Positions 38,403 through 47,973 of a DNA stretch of 64,000 bases are shown in pieces. The DNA is from Streptomyces aureus (lineage in GTDB: Bacteria > Actinomycetota > Actinomycetes > Streptomycetales > Streptomycetaceae): contig NZ_JNZD01000001.1 of NCBI RefSeq assembly GCF_000725495.1, forward strand, positions 1 to 64,000. The letters are read 5' to 3'. A program made the translations under genes and the position numbers. Each line of letters opens with the position of its first letter. Within the stretch, counting starts at the first letter, position 1. Under the pieces are notes generated by a model that did not search any database, was not told the origin of the DNA, and saw only the letters and a program-made list of their open reading frames with translations.

Positions 38403-38994
38403 CTAGAAGTCGTCTCCCCTCGAAGGCGCGGCCGAGTGTGACCTCGTCCGCGTATTCCAGGTCGCCACCCACCGGGAGGCCGCTGGCCAGGCGGGTGACC
38501 TTGAGGCCCATGGGCTTGATCATGCGGGCGAGATACGTGGCCGTGGCCTCGCCCTCCAGGTTCGGGTCCGTGGCCAGGATGAGCTCGGTGACCGCGCCGT
38601 CGGCCAGCCGGGCCAGGAGCTCCCTGATCCGCAGGTCGTCCGGGCCGACGCCCTCGATCGGGCTGATCGCGCCGCCGAGCACGTGGTACTTGCCCCGGAA
38701 CTCGCGGGTCCGCTCGATCGCGACGACGTCCTTCGGCTCCTCCACCACACAGATCACCGTGAGGTCCCGGCGCGGGTCGCGGCAGATGTTGCACAGTTCC
38801 TCCTGCGCCACGTTGCCGCAGGTCGCGCAGAAGCGGACCTTCGCCTTGACCTCCATCAGGGCCTGGGCGAGCCGGCGGACGTCCGTCGGCTCGGCCTGGA
38901 GGATGTGGAAGGCGATCCGCTGCGCGCTCTTGGGACCGACGCCGGGGAGCCGCCCCAGTTCGTCGATGAGGTCCTGAACAACGCCTTCGTACAA
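38395..38994 (-). CDS. recR: recombination mediator protein RecR
   Basis: A 199-residue protein acting in the RecFOR recombination-repair pathway. The helix-hairpin-helix [17 protein letters not shown], the four-cysteine zinc finger ([18 protein letters not shown]) and a Toprim domain ([17 protein letters not shown]) are complete. It begins with TTG at 38994, preceded by GGAAAGG at the proper distance, an uncommon start codon. It lies downstream of ybaB in the usual order, 87 bases apart. Confidence 0.96.
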   Translation of the reverse strand: MYEGVVQDLIDELGRLPGVGPKSAQRIAFHILQAEPTDVRRLAQALMEVKAKVRFCATCGNVAQEELCNICRDPRRDLTVICVVEEPKDVVAIERTREFRGKYHVLGGAISPIEGVGPDDLRIRELLARLADGAVTELILATDPNLEGEATATYLARMIKPMGLKVTRLASGLPVGGDLEYADEVTLGRAFEGRRLLDV

Positions 38995-39081
38995 CGGACT
39001 GCCTTTCCGAGTGCTGCGGTACCGCCTGGTCCCGTCCTGCTGTTTCTTCCTGGTGCGTACGGTAGTTGGATGCCGCCGGTC

Positions 39082-39426
39082 TTAGAAAGGCAGACCGGGG
39101 ATGCCGCTTCCGCCGCCGAGCCCCTGGGTGAGCGGGCCGAGGGTCCGCTGCTGGAGCGCCTGCGCGTTCTCGTTCGCCGCGTGGACGGCCGCGACGATCA
39201 GGTCGGCGAGCGTCTCGGTGTCCTCGGGGTCGACCGCCTTCGGGTCGATCACCAGCGCGCGGAGCTCTCCGGAACCCGTCACGGTCGCCTTCACGAGGCC
39301 ACCGCCCGCCTGGCCGCCGACCTCCGTGCGCGCCAGCTCCTCCTGCGCGTTCGCCAGGTCCTGCTGCATCTTCTGGGCCTGCTGCAGCAGCTGCTGCATG
39401 TTGGGCTGGCCACCACCGGGAATCAC
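39082..39426 (-). CDS. YbaB/EbfC family nucleoid-associated protein
   Basis: A 114-residue DNA-binding protein of the YbaB/EbfC family: [20 protein letters not shown] coiled helix, [18 protein letters not shown] strand region and [19 protein letters not shown] 39426 ([12 protein letters not shown]) has AGGAG seven bases upstream. The glycine-rich end [13 protein letters not shown] is usual for the family. It precedes recR as in most bacteria. TAGGCT on the minus strand at 39482-39487 is a likely -10 box. Confidence 0.93.
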   Translation of the reverse strand: MIPGGGQPNMQQLLQQAQKMQQDLANAQEELARTEVGGQAGGGLVKATVTGSGELRALVIDPKAVDPEDTETLADLIVAAVHAANENAQALQQRTLGPLTQGLGGGSGIPGLPF

Positions 39427-39737
39427 GATCAGCTCCTGGTCTCGAGTACGGCTGTCCGAGCGCCTTTTCCTGTCCAGCACGAGCCTACGTGGTCGGCGGG
39501 CCCGTCGCCCAAGCACTCTTTCGAGTGACATCTCCGCGCCTCCTATACCTGATCAAGGCCCACTTCCGGGCGGAAAAGCCGGTAAACCCGGTCCATCGCC
39601 ACCCATTGGGCGGTAGGAAGGGTCCGGCGCATCCGCACCACGTGTCACAGGACGTCACGCGGTGTCAGCGCCGTCACCGCCGTCACGTCGTCCGTCATCG
39701 CCGTCGTCCATCACCGTCGTCAACTAGGGAGTGCCGG
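39427..39737. promoter_or_regulatory. Divergent promoter region between ybaB and the SLATT gene
   Basis: The region carries TAGGCT (minus strand, 39482-39487) with a possible -35 TTGGGC 19 bases upstream for ybaB. The part next to the SLATT gene is a run of CGTC/CCGTCA triplet-like repeats (39655-39722). No gene is present. Confidence 0.5.
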
Positions 39738-40481
39738 GTGAGTCAGCCGGAGATGCAGCCGGAGGGGCCGCTCCAGGACGGGCGGGGCGAGGGCGTGCCG
39801 GGACTGCGGCCGGGCGACCTGACCGGCAGGCCGTTCCCGCTCGGCGACTGGGGGGAGCCCGCCGAGCGGCTCCACGAGCTCTACCGCTGGGTGGAGCAGG
39901 GCGCGCTCGACACGGCCGCCTGGTACCTCTCCGACCGGGTGTGGAAGCGGCGGGCGGCGCGCGCGCTGCGGTGCGGTGCCTCGCTGGGGGCGGCGGCCGG
40001 GGCGGCGCTGCCGCTGCTCGACCTCACCGGGTCGGTGCGCCATGCGGCTCCGTGGGGATATCTGGCACTGCTGCTCGCGGTCTCCTGTGTCGCCGTCGAT
40101 CGCTTCTTCGGCGTGACCTCCGGATGGATAAGGGACGTGGCCACCGCGCAGGCCGTGCAGCGGCGGCTCCAGGCCCTGCAGTTCGACTGGGCGTCCGAGA
40201 GTGTCCGGGAGGTCCTCGGCCCCGCCGAGGGAACGGCCAGCGAGGCGGCCGACCGGTGCATCGGGGTGCTGCGGAGGTTCTCCGAGGACATCACGGAGCT
40301 GGTGCGCACCGAGACGGCGGACTGGATGGTGGAGTTCCGCACCGGACCGGCTCCGCTGGGGATCCAGTCGTCGGCGGCGGGATCGCCCCGGCCCGACGGT
40401 CCGCCCCTGAACGGACGTGTCCCGCTGCCCCCGGGAACCCGCCCGAACATGCCCCGCCAGCGCCCGCCCGAGCCCCGGTAG
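39738..40481 (+). CDS. SLATT domain-containing membrane protein
   Basis: A 247-residue protein. After a hydrophilic start, LHELYRWVEQGALDTAAWYL leads into two membrane helices (about 85-103 and 110-128) and a cytoplasmic helical tail ending in proline-rich sequence. This is the SLATT architecture, which has been predicted to act as a pore-forming effector in nucleotide-signalling conflict systems, although many actinobacterial copies stand alone. GTG 39738 has AGGGAG six bases upstream. No nucleotide cyclase or sensor gene is adjacent, so a defence role is not supported by context here. Confidence 0.75.
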   Translation: MSQPEMQPEGPLQDGRGEGVPGLRPGDLTGRPFPLGDWGEPAERLHELYRWVEQGALDTAAWYLSDRVWKRRAARALRCGASLGAAAGAALPLLDLTGSVRHAAPWGYLALLLAVSCVAVDRFFGVTSGWIRDVATAQAVQRRLQALQFDWASESVREVLGPAEGTASEAADRCIGVLRRFSEDITELVRTETADWMVEFRTGPAPLGIQSSAAGSPRPDGPPLNGRVPLPPGTRPNMPRQRPPEPR

Positions 40482-40601
40482 GCGCCCGGGCGCTGCCCCG
40501 CATCGGCCGGCCCGGGGCGCATCGGCCTCAGCCGGCCGGAGGGCCACCGCGTCGGCCGGCCGGGGGCGCCACCACCTCAACCGCCCGGGGACGCCACCGC
40601 C

Positions 40602-42134
40602 TCAGCCCGCCCCGCAGATCCTCAGCCCCACCGGTGTCCCGCACGGGAGGTGGCCGTGGGTGCGGACGACGTCCTGGCCGCTGCCCCGGCTGATGTAGGA
40701 GAGGAAGCTGGAGGCCAGGGAGTCCGCGGGCGGCTGACCGTAGGTGTAGGCGTACTCGATCTCTCGGTACGGGTAGTCCGTGGTGCCGTGCTCCAGGTCA
40801 TCGACCGAGGCGGCGTGACCGTCGAGACCGATCCGGTGCAGGCCCTCGTGCCCGGTGGCGTCGTTGAGCTCGCTGTACCCGATCGCGCCGGGCAGCCTCG
40901 CGACCGTGGCCAGCACCTGGTCCGTGGAGTCGAGTTCGCACCGCACGACCGGTGCCGTCGCGTCGTCCTTGTGGACGCAGTCCAGCGAGGAGTTGGCGAT
41001 CTCGCCGCGCCCCAGCACCCGGCGCTGGAACACCTGCCGCGTACCGGAGTTGGCGTCCCGGCTGACCAGGAGGACGGGCCGGTCGGGGCCGCCGAGCTCC
41101 TTCCAGTTCCGGATGTCGCCGCGGTACAGCCGCCGTACGTCGGTCAGCGACAGGTCGCGGACCGGGACCGCGTCGTTGACGACCAGCGTGAAGACCGACA
41201 CCGCGACCCGGTTCTCCCGCAGGCGCGGGAAGTCGCCCGGCTTGGGGCCGTCGGAGAACGCGACGAGGGCCGGGGACCCCTTCTTCGACGCCCGCCCCGC
41301 CGCGTCGAGTTCGCGCACCCCGGCCGTGCTGCCGTGGGCGTCCACCGTGATCGTGGCGCCCTGGCAGTCGTGCTCGTACTTCGCGGCGAGTTCGCGCGCC
41401 ACCGGTTCGAAGGCGGTCGAGCCGGTGATGGCCAGCGTGCCGCGCTCGCAGCCGATCGGGGGCGGGGTGCCGTCGCGCAGCACGACGAGCAGGGCGAGCG
41501 TGACGACGCACACCGTCAGCAGCACGGTGAACAGCCGCGCGGCCCGGCTGAACAGCGGCGGCTGGTCGTCGGGGGTCGTGCTGCGGTTGGGCCGGACCTC
41601 GCCGTCCCGGATGCCGCCGACGATGCGTACCGGGCATCCCACGTCACCACCGGACAGCAGGACGAGCAGCTTGAAGTGCTCGCCCCGGTTGAGCGGGACC
41701 CGGGGGATGCGCAGCGTGCCGTTCTCGTAGCTGAGACCGGCGGCCGGGGTGAAGTGGTCCATCAGATGGTCGGTGCCGGGCGGCTGGGTCACCGACACAC
41801 CGCGGATGGTGCGGTCGGTGAACACCGCTGTCAGACCGTGCCGTTCACGGCTCGTGTAGTCGTCCCCGGCGATGCTCTGCGAGCCGTCGTTCTCGATCCG
41901 CAGCAGGACGAGCGTGGCGTCCGACATCCCGGGCGTCTCGTCGAACAGCCCGAGCCGTACGTTCGCGCGCCCCGAGCGGACTCCGTCGCCGATGGGGTTG
42001 TCCATCTGCACGCGGTAGCCGACGGTCTTGCGGCGCGGCACCCTCCGCTCGTACCAGACCATCACGGCGGAGGAGACGACACCGATGACGGCGGTCCCGA
42101 CGGCCACGACGTTCTCTGCGCTCAGCCACTCCAC
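40602..42134 (-). CDS. Membrane-anchored phosphate-binding-like protein (PstS-type domain)
   Basis: A 510-residue protein. A first helix (about 7-27) and a second (about 200-223) bracket a region of about 170 residues with no recognised family (KTVGYRVQMDNPIGDGVRSG). The C-terminal half is a PstS-like type 2 periplasmic-binding domain: LAITGSTAFEPVARELAAKY, AHGSTAGVRELDAAG, VSRDANSGTRQVFQ. Such domains bind phosphate or similar oxyanions. No pst transporter genes are near. GTG 42134 is chosen because GGGGGAG lies about eight bases upstream. It may be a sensor or a surface adhesin-like binder. Confidence 0.75.
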   Translation of the reverse strand: MEWLSAENVVAVGTAVIGVVSSAVMVWYERRVPRRKTVGYRVQMDNPIGDGVRSGRANVRLGLFDETPGMSDATLVLLRIENDGSQSIAGDDYTSRERHGLTAVFTDRTIRGVSVTQPPGTDHLMDHFTPAAGLSYENGTLRIPRVPLNRGEHFKLLVLLSGGDVGCPVRIVGGIRDGEVRPNRSTTPDDQPPLFSRAARLFTVLLTVCVVTLALLVVLRDGTPPPIGCERGTLAITGSTAFEPVARELAAKYEHDCQGATITVDAHGSTAGVRELDAAGRASKKGSPALVAFSDGPKPGDFPRLRENRVAVSVFTLVVNDAVPVRDLSLTDVRRLYRGDIRNWKELGGPDRPVLLVSRDANSGTRQVFQRRVLGRGEIANSSLDCVHKDDATAPVVRCELDSTDQVLATVARLPGAIGYSELNDATGHEGLHRIGLDGHAASVDDLEHGTTDYPYREIEYAYTYGQPPADSLASSFLSYISRGSGQDVVRTHGHLPCGTPVGLRICGAG

Positions 42135-42251
42135 GTGAGCCACTCCCCCGAGCACTGCCCTGCGGTGCGGTCACCGTACGGCCCCGGCCGGGAACGGCCC
42201 ACATACGGGAGGTGAACTTCGACGGCCGTGCGCGGGCACGGCCGCCGGCGC

Positions 42252-44324
42252 TCAGCCGCTCCGCGTGTAGGTCAGCTCGGCCTCGGCGGCCGAGCCGGTC
42301 TTGGCCCGCCGCAGCCGGCCGTCCGGCAGCAGCGTGACCTCGGAGGACGCACCCGGCTTGCAGGACGGCGGCGCGCCGACGGTGACCTGGGACGGGCCGA
42401 TCTCCAGCGGCCCGCTCGCCCCCGGGGCCGCGGAGAGGGCCGCCTCGAAGACGCAGTGGTAGCTGCTGCCGTCCGCCGTGACCGTCAGCACGGTGTCCCC
42501 GACCTCGCCCTGCTGGATGGTCATCCGGCGGGTGTGGTGACCCGACTCGTTGTCGATGACCGCGTCCCAGGTGCCGAGGAACGCCTGCGGGATCGTGCCG
42601 CCCGGCGTCGTCACGGGGCTCGGGGAGCCCGCGGGGGTGGTGACCGGCGGCTGCGACGTGGTCTGGTCCGGTGTCGCCCGGTCCGAGGCCGACGTGGACG
42701 ACTTGGGGTCGTCCTGGCCTCCCCCGCCGCCCTTGCCGTTGAGCAGCGCGAACACGCTGCCGCCCGCGCCGAGCGCGACGACCAGGGCCACGACGACGAG
42801 GAGCGCGGTGGAACGGCCGTTGCGCCGCGCCGGCTCCGGGCCGAGCGGGACCACACCGGGACCGTACGGCGGGGTCGGGCCGTAGGGCGGGGTCGCGCCG
42901 CCGGGACCGTACGGGTTGGCGGCGACGCCCGGCCCGTACGGGGGCGTCGCACCGTAGGGGGGCGGGGTCGCGCCGTGGGGCGGAGGGGTCGCGCCCCAGC
43001 CGGCCTGCGGATAGCCGTACGCGGGGTGGGCCGGGCCCTGGCCGGGGACCCCCGGGTGCTGCGGCGGGTAGCCGTAGGCCGGATGCGGGCCGGCCGGCGC
43101 CGGGGGCGGGGTCTGGCCCTGGCCCGCGACCACCGTCGGGAGGTGGTTCACCGGGCCCGGCTGCCCGGGGGCGGGCGGGGCCGGCGAACCCTCGGCGGGC
43201 GCGTGCTCCGGGGACGCCTCGGCGGACGCGGCCGGCGCCGAGGACGAGGCGGAGGGCGTCGAGGAGGAGGCGGAGGACGAGGAGGCGGGGGCGGCGGACG
43301 GCGGCTTGGAGAAGTCCGGGGTGGCCGCCGCCGGGGGTCCCGGCGGCAGGGCGGGCAGCGCGCCGGGCGCCGGGGCGCCGGGCGGGAGCCGCGGCGGTCC
43401 CTGGTCGGGGTTCTCCGTGTCGAGCAGCTTCACCGCGTGCCGGCCGAGCTGGGCGACCAGCGAGCCGGGCAGCCAGGGATCGAGGGTGCGTCCCTCCGCG
43501 ACCGTGTCCTCGGCGCCCGTGCGCTCCAGGATCTCCTCGAGGGACGGCCGGGCCGCGGGATCCTTGCGCAGACAGTCCCGCACCAGGTCGGCGAGCCCCT
43601 CGGGCACCCCCGTCAGATCCGGGTCCTCCTGCGCGATGCGGAACATCATGGCGTGCACACCGCTGTTGGCCGCGCCGAACGGAAGGGTCCCGGTGGCCGC
43701 GTACGACAGGACCGAGCCGAGGCAGAAGACGTCGCACGCGGGCGTGACCCGGTCGCCGCGGACCTGCTCGGGAGCCATGAACCCGGGGGAGCCGACGAGT
43801 GCCCCGGTGTGGGTCAGACCGCCGTCGGTCACCGTCTCCAGCGCCCGGGCGATGCCGAAGTCGATGACGCGCGGGCCGTCGATGGTGACGAGGACGTTGG
43901 AGGGCTTGAGGTCGCGGTGGATGAGGCCCGCCGCGTGGATGTCCGCCAGCGCGTGCGCGAGGCCCGCGGCGAGGATGCGCACGGAACGCTCGGGCAGGGC
44001 GCCGTGGTCGCGCCCGACGACGGCCTGCAGCGAGGGACCGGCGACATAGCCGGTGGCCACCCACGGGATCGGGGCCTCGGTGTCCGCGTCCAGGACGGGC
44101 GCGGTCCACAGCCCGCCGACCCGCCGGGCGGCCCGCACCTCCTGACGGAAGCGGGCCCGGAACTCCTCCTGCTCCGCGAGTTCGGGCCGGACGAGCTTGA
44201 CCGCTACGGTGCGCCCCCGGTCGGACCGCGCGAGATAGACGTGGCCCATCCCTCCGGCGCCGAGCCGCGCCAGCAGCCGGTACGCCCCGATCTCCTGCGG
44301 ATCCCCCGCCCCCAGCTTCTCCAT
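42252..44324 (-). CDS. Serine/threonine protein kinase, transmembrane, without PASTA domains
   Basis: A 690-residue Hanks-type kinase. The kinase domain (about 15-270) has LGAGGMGHVYLA, the ATP-anchoring lysine in VAVKLV, the catalytic loop HRDLKPSNV and the DFG motif DFGIARALE. A long linker is proline/alanine-rich with repeated ATPPYGP and HPAYGYP units (about 310-520). One membrane helix (about 525-547) leads to a small extracellular domain with two cysteines that is not PASTA. ATG 44324 has GGAGG about 12 bases upstream; GTG 44336 is closer to it than usual. The signal it senses is unknown. Confidence 0.92.
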   Translation of the reverse strand: MEKLGAGDPQEIGAYRLLARLGAGGMGHVYLARSDRGRTVAVKLVRPELAEQEEFRARFRQEVRAARRVGGLWTAPVLDADTEAPIPWVATGYVAGPSLQAVVGRDHGALPERSVRILAAGLAHALADIHAAGLIHRDLKPSNVLVTIDGPRVIDFGIARALETVTDGGLTHTGALVGSPGFMAPEQVRGDRVTPACDVFCLGSVLSYAATGTLPFGAANSGVHAMMFRIAQEDPDLTGVPEGLADLVRDCLRKDPAARPSLEEILERTGAEDTVAEGRTLDPWLPGSLVAQLGRHAVKLLDTENPDQGPPRLPPGAPAPGALPALPPGPPAAATPDFSKPPSAAPASSSSASSSTPSASSSAPAASAEASPEHAPAEGSPAPPAPGQPGPVNHLPTVVAGQGQTPPPAPAGPHPAYGYPPQHPGVPGQGPAHPAYGYPQAGWGATPPPHGATPPPYGATPPYGPGVAANPYGPGGATPPYGPTPPYGPGVVPLGPEPARRNGRSTALLVVVALVVALGAGGSVFALLNGKGGGGGQDDPKSSTSASDRATPDQTTSQPPVTTPAGSPSPVTTPGGTIPQAFLGTWDAVIDNESGHHTRRMTIQQGEVGDTVLTVTADGSSYHCVFEAALSAAPGASGPLEIGPSQVTVGAPPSCKPGASSEVTLLPDGRLRRAKTGSAAEAELTYTRSG

Positions 44325-44645
44325 GGCAGTGCCCACCCTCCCCCATATGTGTGCAACAGACCGAGGATAGTGCGCTGTGCGGGGGAGGCGGGCGGGGCGG
44401 TGTCCACGGTTCCGTCACGACCGGTGCCGTTTTGGTAACGGGCGCCGCCGCCGTCCCCTGCGCCCCCGGCGGGGGTCACGCCGAGCGGGCACCTGGCGTG
44501 CGCTCCGGCGCGCGCGGCGGCGGTGCGCGCCCTGGCCGAGCCCGACGGCGCCCCGGCCAAGCCCGACAGACTGTCGCGGAAAGCCCCCGACCGCAGACAG
44601 GACGCCGATATCGCGCCCGGTCCGGTGACACCTACGCTTCGCCGC
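44325..44645. promoter_or_regulatory. Divergent region between the kinase and aminotransferase genes
   Basis: No gene is seen in 321 bases. The aminotransferase side ends with TACGCT (44633-44638), seven bases before its ATG. On the kinase side an AT-richer patch (CATATGTGTGCAACAG) is probably its leader. Confidence 0.5.
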
Positions 44646-46001
44646 ATGACCCCTCAGCCCAACCCCCAGGCCGGCGCCGCCGTGAAGGCCGCGGACCGCG
44701 CGCACGTTTTCCACTCATGGTCCGCGCAGGAGCTCATCGACCCGCTCGCCGTCGCCGGCGCGGAGGGGTCGTACTTCTGGGACTACGAAGGCAGGCGCTA
44801 CCTGGACTTCACCAGTGGGCTCGTCTTCACCAACATCGGCTACCAGCACCCGAAGGTCGTCGCCGCGATCCAGGAGCAGGCCGCGACCCTGTCCACGTTC
44901 GCGCCCGCCTTCGCGGTCGAGGCGCGTTCCGAGGCGGCCCGGCTGATCGCCGAGCGGACCCCGGGCGACCTGGACAAGATCTTCTTCACCAACGGCGGCG
45001 CGGAGGCCGTCGAGAACGCCACGCGCATGGCCCGGCTGCACACCGGCCGTCCGAAGGTGCTCTCCGCCTACCGCTCGTACCACGGCGCCACCTCCACGGC
45101 GATCAACCTCACCGGTGACCCGCGGCGCTGGCCGAACGACATCGGCGCGGCCGGTGTCGTGCACTTCTGGGCGCCGTTCCTGTACCGCAGCCCCTTCCAC
45201 TCCGACAGCGAGCAGCAGGAGTGCGAGCGCGCGCTCCAGCACCTGGAGGACACGATCGCCTTCGAGGGCCCCGCGACGATCGCGGCCCTCATCCTGGAGA
45301 CGATCCCGGGCACCGCGGGCATCATGACGCCGCCGCCCGGCTACCTCGCCGGCGTGCGGGAGATCTGCGACCGGTACGGGATCGTCTTCGTCCTGGACGA
45401 GGTCATGGCCGGGTTCGGCCGGACCGGCAAGTGGTTCGCGGCGGACCACTACGAGGTGGTGCCGGACCTGATGACCTTCGCCAAGGGCGTGAACTCCGGC
45501 TATGTGCCGCTGGGCGGTGTGGCGATCTCCGGCGCCATCGCCGAGACCTTCGCCCGGCGGCCCTACCCGGGCGGGCTGACCTACTCCGGGCACCCGCTGG
45601 CCTGCGCCGCCGCCGTCGCGACGATCAACGTGATGGAGGAGGAGGGGATCGTCGGCCAGGCGGCCGCGATCGGCGAGACCGTCCTCGGCCCGGGGCTGCG
45701 CGCGCTGGCCGAGCGGCACCCCAGTGTCGGCGAGGTCCGCGGCACGGGCGTCTTCTGGGCGCTGGAGCTGGTGAGGAACCGGGAGACCCGGGAGCCGCTG
45801 GTCCCGTACAACGCCGCGGGCGAGGCGAACGCGCCGATGGCGGCGTTCGGCGCGGCCGCCAAGGCGCGGGGTCTGTGGCCCTTCATCAACATGAACCGCA
45901 CCCATGTCGTCCCGCCCTGCAACATCACCGAGGCCGAGGCCAAGGAGGGTCTGGCGGCCCTGGACGAGGCGCTGTCGGTGGCGGACGAGCACACGGTGTG
46001 A
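44646..46001 (+). CDS. Class III PLP-dependent aminotransferase
   Basis: A 451-residue aminotransferase of the fold-type I, subgroup II (omega-aminotransferase) type. The motif VLDEVMAGFGRTGKWFA holds the PLP-binding aspartate and the Lys in FAKGVNSGYVPLGG forms the internal aldimine; FFTNGGAEAVENATRMAR binds phosphate. Substrates of this branch include beta-alanine, taurine or putrescine-like amines with pyruvate; the exact one is unknown. TACGCT ends seven bases before the ATG (leaderless). The GntR-type gene 170 bases downstream on the same strand may regulate it. Confidence 0.92.
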   Translation: MTPQPNPQAGAAVKAADRAHVFHSWSAQELIDPLAVAGAEGSYFWDYEGRRYLDFTSGLVFTNIGYQHPKVVAAIQEQAATLSTFAPAFAVEARSEAARLIAERTPGDLDKIFFTNGGAEAVENATRMARLHTGRPKVLSAYRSYHGATSTAINLTGDPRRWPNDIGAAGVVHFWAPFLYRSPFHSDSEQQECERALQHLEDTIAFEGPATIAALILETIPGTAGIMTPPPGYLAGVREICDRYGIVFVLDEVMAGFGRTGKWFAADHYEVVPDLMTFAKGVNSGYVPLGGVAISGAIAETFARRPYPGGLTYSGHPLACAAAVATINVMEEEGIVGQAAAIGETVLGPGLRALAERHPSVGEVRGTGVFWALELVRNRETREPLVPYNAAGEANAPMAAFGAAAKARGLWPFINMNRTHVVPPCNITEAEAKEGLAALDEALSVADEHTV

Positions 46002-46171
46002 GGCCGTAGGGGTCCGCGCCCCGTGGGGGCCGGCCGCGCCGAGGTCCCGCGCCCCTTCGGGGGTGCCGGGCCGTCGGCCGGCCGGCCCCCACGGCGTATG
46101 GTGGCCTGCTCGTGGAGATACGCGAGTAGACACACGCACCCACCCACACGACGGGGAGTGAGACCACCACC

Positions 46172-46867
46172 ATGGCCGGGACCGGCGGCAGCGGCGCCGT
46201 AACACGCAGCACCCTGCGGCAGCAGATCGCGGACGCGCTCCGTGACGAGGTGCTCGGGGGCCGTCTCCGGCCGGGCCAGGAGTTCACGGTGAAGGAGATC
46301 GCCGAGCAGTACGGCGTCTCGGCCACCCCGGTCCGCGAGGCCCTGGTCGACCTGTCGGCCCAGGGGCTGCTGGACGCCGACCAGCACCGCGGCTTCCGTG
46401 TCCACGAGTACTCCGGTGCCGACTACCGGGGCATGATCGAGGCACGCAGCCTGATCACCGAGGGCATGTTCCAGCACCTCGTGGCCAGCGGGATGCCGCA
46501 GGCCGACGACCCCGGCGCGCTCGCCGCCCTCGCGGCCGTACGGCGCCGCGGCGAGGAGGCCCAGCGCGCGGCCACCGCCGGCGACCTGAACATCCTCATC
46601 GGCTACGACCTGCGCTACTGGCGCGAGCTGAGCAACCTGTTCGGCAACAGCTATCTCGCCGACTTCCTGCACCGGATGCGGGTCCAGTCGTGGGTCTGCA
46701 CGGTCCAGCACCTGCGTCACGTCTCCGACCTCAGGGGCCATCTGTGGTCCGGCCACACCCAGCTCGTGGACGCGCTGGCGCGCCGCGACGCCGACGGGGC
46801 GCGGGCGATCGTGACGGCGTACAACGAGCACGCGCTCACCCTGATCGAGCGTCTCGACGCCCCCTGA
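46172..46867 (+). CDS. GntR-family regulator (FadR/FCD type)
   Basis: A 231-residue repressor-like protein with an N-terminal winged helix (LRQQIADALRDEVLGGRLRP, EIAEQYGVSATPVREALVDL) and an all-helical ligand-binding FCD domain. Metal-binding histidines of that domain are partly visible (HLRHVSDLRGHLWSGH). ATG 46172 has GGGGAGTGAG upstream. The likely target is the preceding aminotransferase gene or itself. Confidence 0.88.
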   Translation: MAGTGGSGAVTRSTLRQQIADALRDEVLGGRLRPGQEFTVKEIAEQYGVSATPVREALVDLSAQGLLDADQHRGFRVHEYSGADYRGMIEARSLITEGMFQHLVASGMPQADDPGALAALAAVRRRGEEAQRAATAGDLNILIGYDLRYWRELSNLFGNSYLADFLHRMRVQSWVCTVQHLRHVSDLRGHLWSGHTQLVDALARRDADGARAIVTAYNEHALTLIERLDAP

Positions 46868-47069
46868 GCCGCGAGCCCGGGAACGGACCGCACGTGTCCG
46901 GTGTTTGAGGACACCGCGCCGGGGCGATCGGGGGGATGGGGGCGCGGCCCGGGGGCGACCGGCCCGGCCACCCGCGGGCCCACTTGCGCACCGGCCTCTT
47001 CACAGGACCGCCCTGCGCATTACGCTGCCCTGACCACCCTGCACCCCAAGGAGCAAGAGGAGCCGTCTG

Positions 47070-47720
47070 TTGGCCTGTGACCTGTGGTTGGTCCCGCTCG
47101 TCGACGTGCTGTGCCACACCCCCGACAACCCCTTCGCCGAGGAACTCGCGCTCTACGACAAGGTGCTCGCCGAGGCCGGACTCCCGCCGGTGCCGGTGTA
47201 CGCGTACATGCCCGGCCTGTCGGGCGACGTGGCCCCGGTCGCCGGTTTCGACTACGACGCGCTGCACTTCCTGCGCCGCGCCTATCTGCTCCAGATGTGC
47301 GGGCTCGCGGTGGCGCCGGTCGACGAACTCGGCGGTGACTACGAGCAGTTGCTGGAGATGTTCGAGACGAACGCCCAGCAGTCCCATCTGGTCTGGCACT
47401 ACGACCACGCGGGCGCCTACCTCCCGGTGGAGTTCCCGCACCCGCTGGCCAACGACGAACTCCTCGCGGGCGGAGGGCCGCTGGGCTCGTCCCAGGCGCT
47501 CCTGCGGGAACTCGAGTTCGTGGCACCCTCGATCGGTATCGACCCGGCCAACCCCCCGGCGCCGCCGCAGCCCCCGAGCGCCCCGACGGAGCTGGAGGAG
47601 CCCGCCGCTCCGGCCCCCTACGACTCCAGCCCGTTCGCCCGCGAGCGCCATGTGTGGCTCGGCCTGCACGCGGCCGCGACCCGGAGCCTCGCCCAGGGCT
47701 CGATGATCGTGTTCAGCTGA
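47070..47720 (+). CDS. Hypothetical protein (conserved in Streptomyces)
   Basis: A 216-residue acidic soluble protein beginning (M)ACDLWLVPLVDVLCHTPDNP. It starts with TTG at 47070, with GAGGAG seven bases before it. Residues about 165-185 are a proline-rich linker and the last 30 residues (ARERHVWLGLHAAATRSLAQ) are conserved-looking. I do not recognise a family. It is convergent with the 5'-nucleotidase gene. Confidence 0.7.
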   Translation: MACDLWLVPLVDVLCHTPDNPFAEELALYDKVLAEAGLPPVPVYAYMPGLSGDVAPVAGFDYDALHFLRRAYLLQMCGLAVAPVDELGGDYEQLLEMFETNAQQSHLVWHYDHAGAYLPVEFPHPLANDELLAGGGPLGSSQALLRELEFVAPSIGIDPANPPAPPQPPSAPTELEEPAAPAPYDSSPFARERHVWLGLHAAATRSLAQGSMIVFS

Positions 47721-47770
47721 TCCGGACGTCGCCCGGTGCGGGGCACGCTCCCGTGGCCCCGCACCCCGGT

Positions 47771-47790
47771 CCGGCTCTCGGCCGAGCCGG
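47771..47790. terminator. Short hairpin between convergent genes
   Basis: CCGGCTC and GAGCCGG are separated by six bases, 50 bases after the hypothetical gene. It is the best terminator candidate in the 253-base spacer. Confidence 0.45.
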
Positions 47791-47973
47791 GACAGCCCCT
47801 TCTGGAGATCGTCCGGATTCCCCCCGTCCCCTGCCCACTCCGGAGTCCGGGGCGGGCAGGGGCACCGGACCCGGCAGCGCGGGGAGGCGGCACGGGCACG
47901 GCGGCATCGGGGCGGTGGTGCGGACACGGCGAACATCGGGACGATGGCGCGGGGGCGGTGACGCAGGGGCGGG

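Noticed and set aside
39738..44324. SLATT gene as part of a nucleotide-signalling defence system
   Set aside because: No cyclase, CD-NTase or SMODS-type sensor is next to it; the neighbours are housekeeping ybaB and an unrelated binding protein.
41845..44418. 857-codon minus-strand frame overlapping the kinase gene
   Set aside because: It is the +1 shadow of the kinase gene on the same strand; the kinase frame has every conserved motif.
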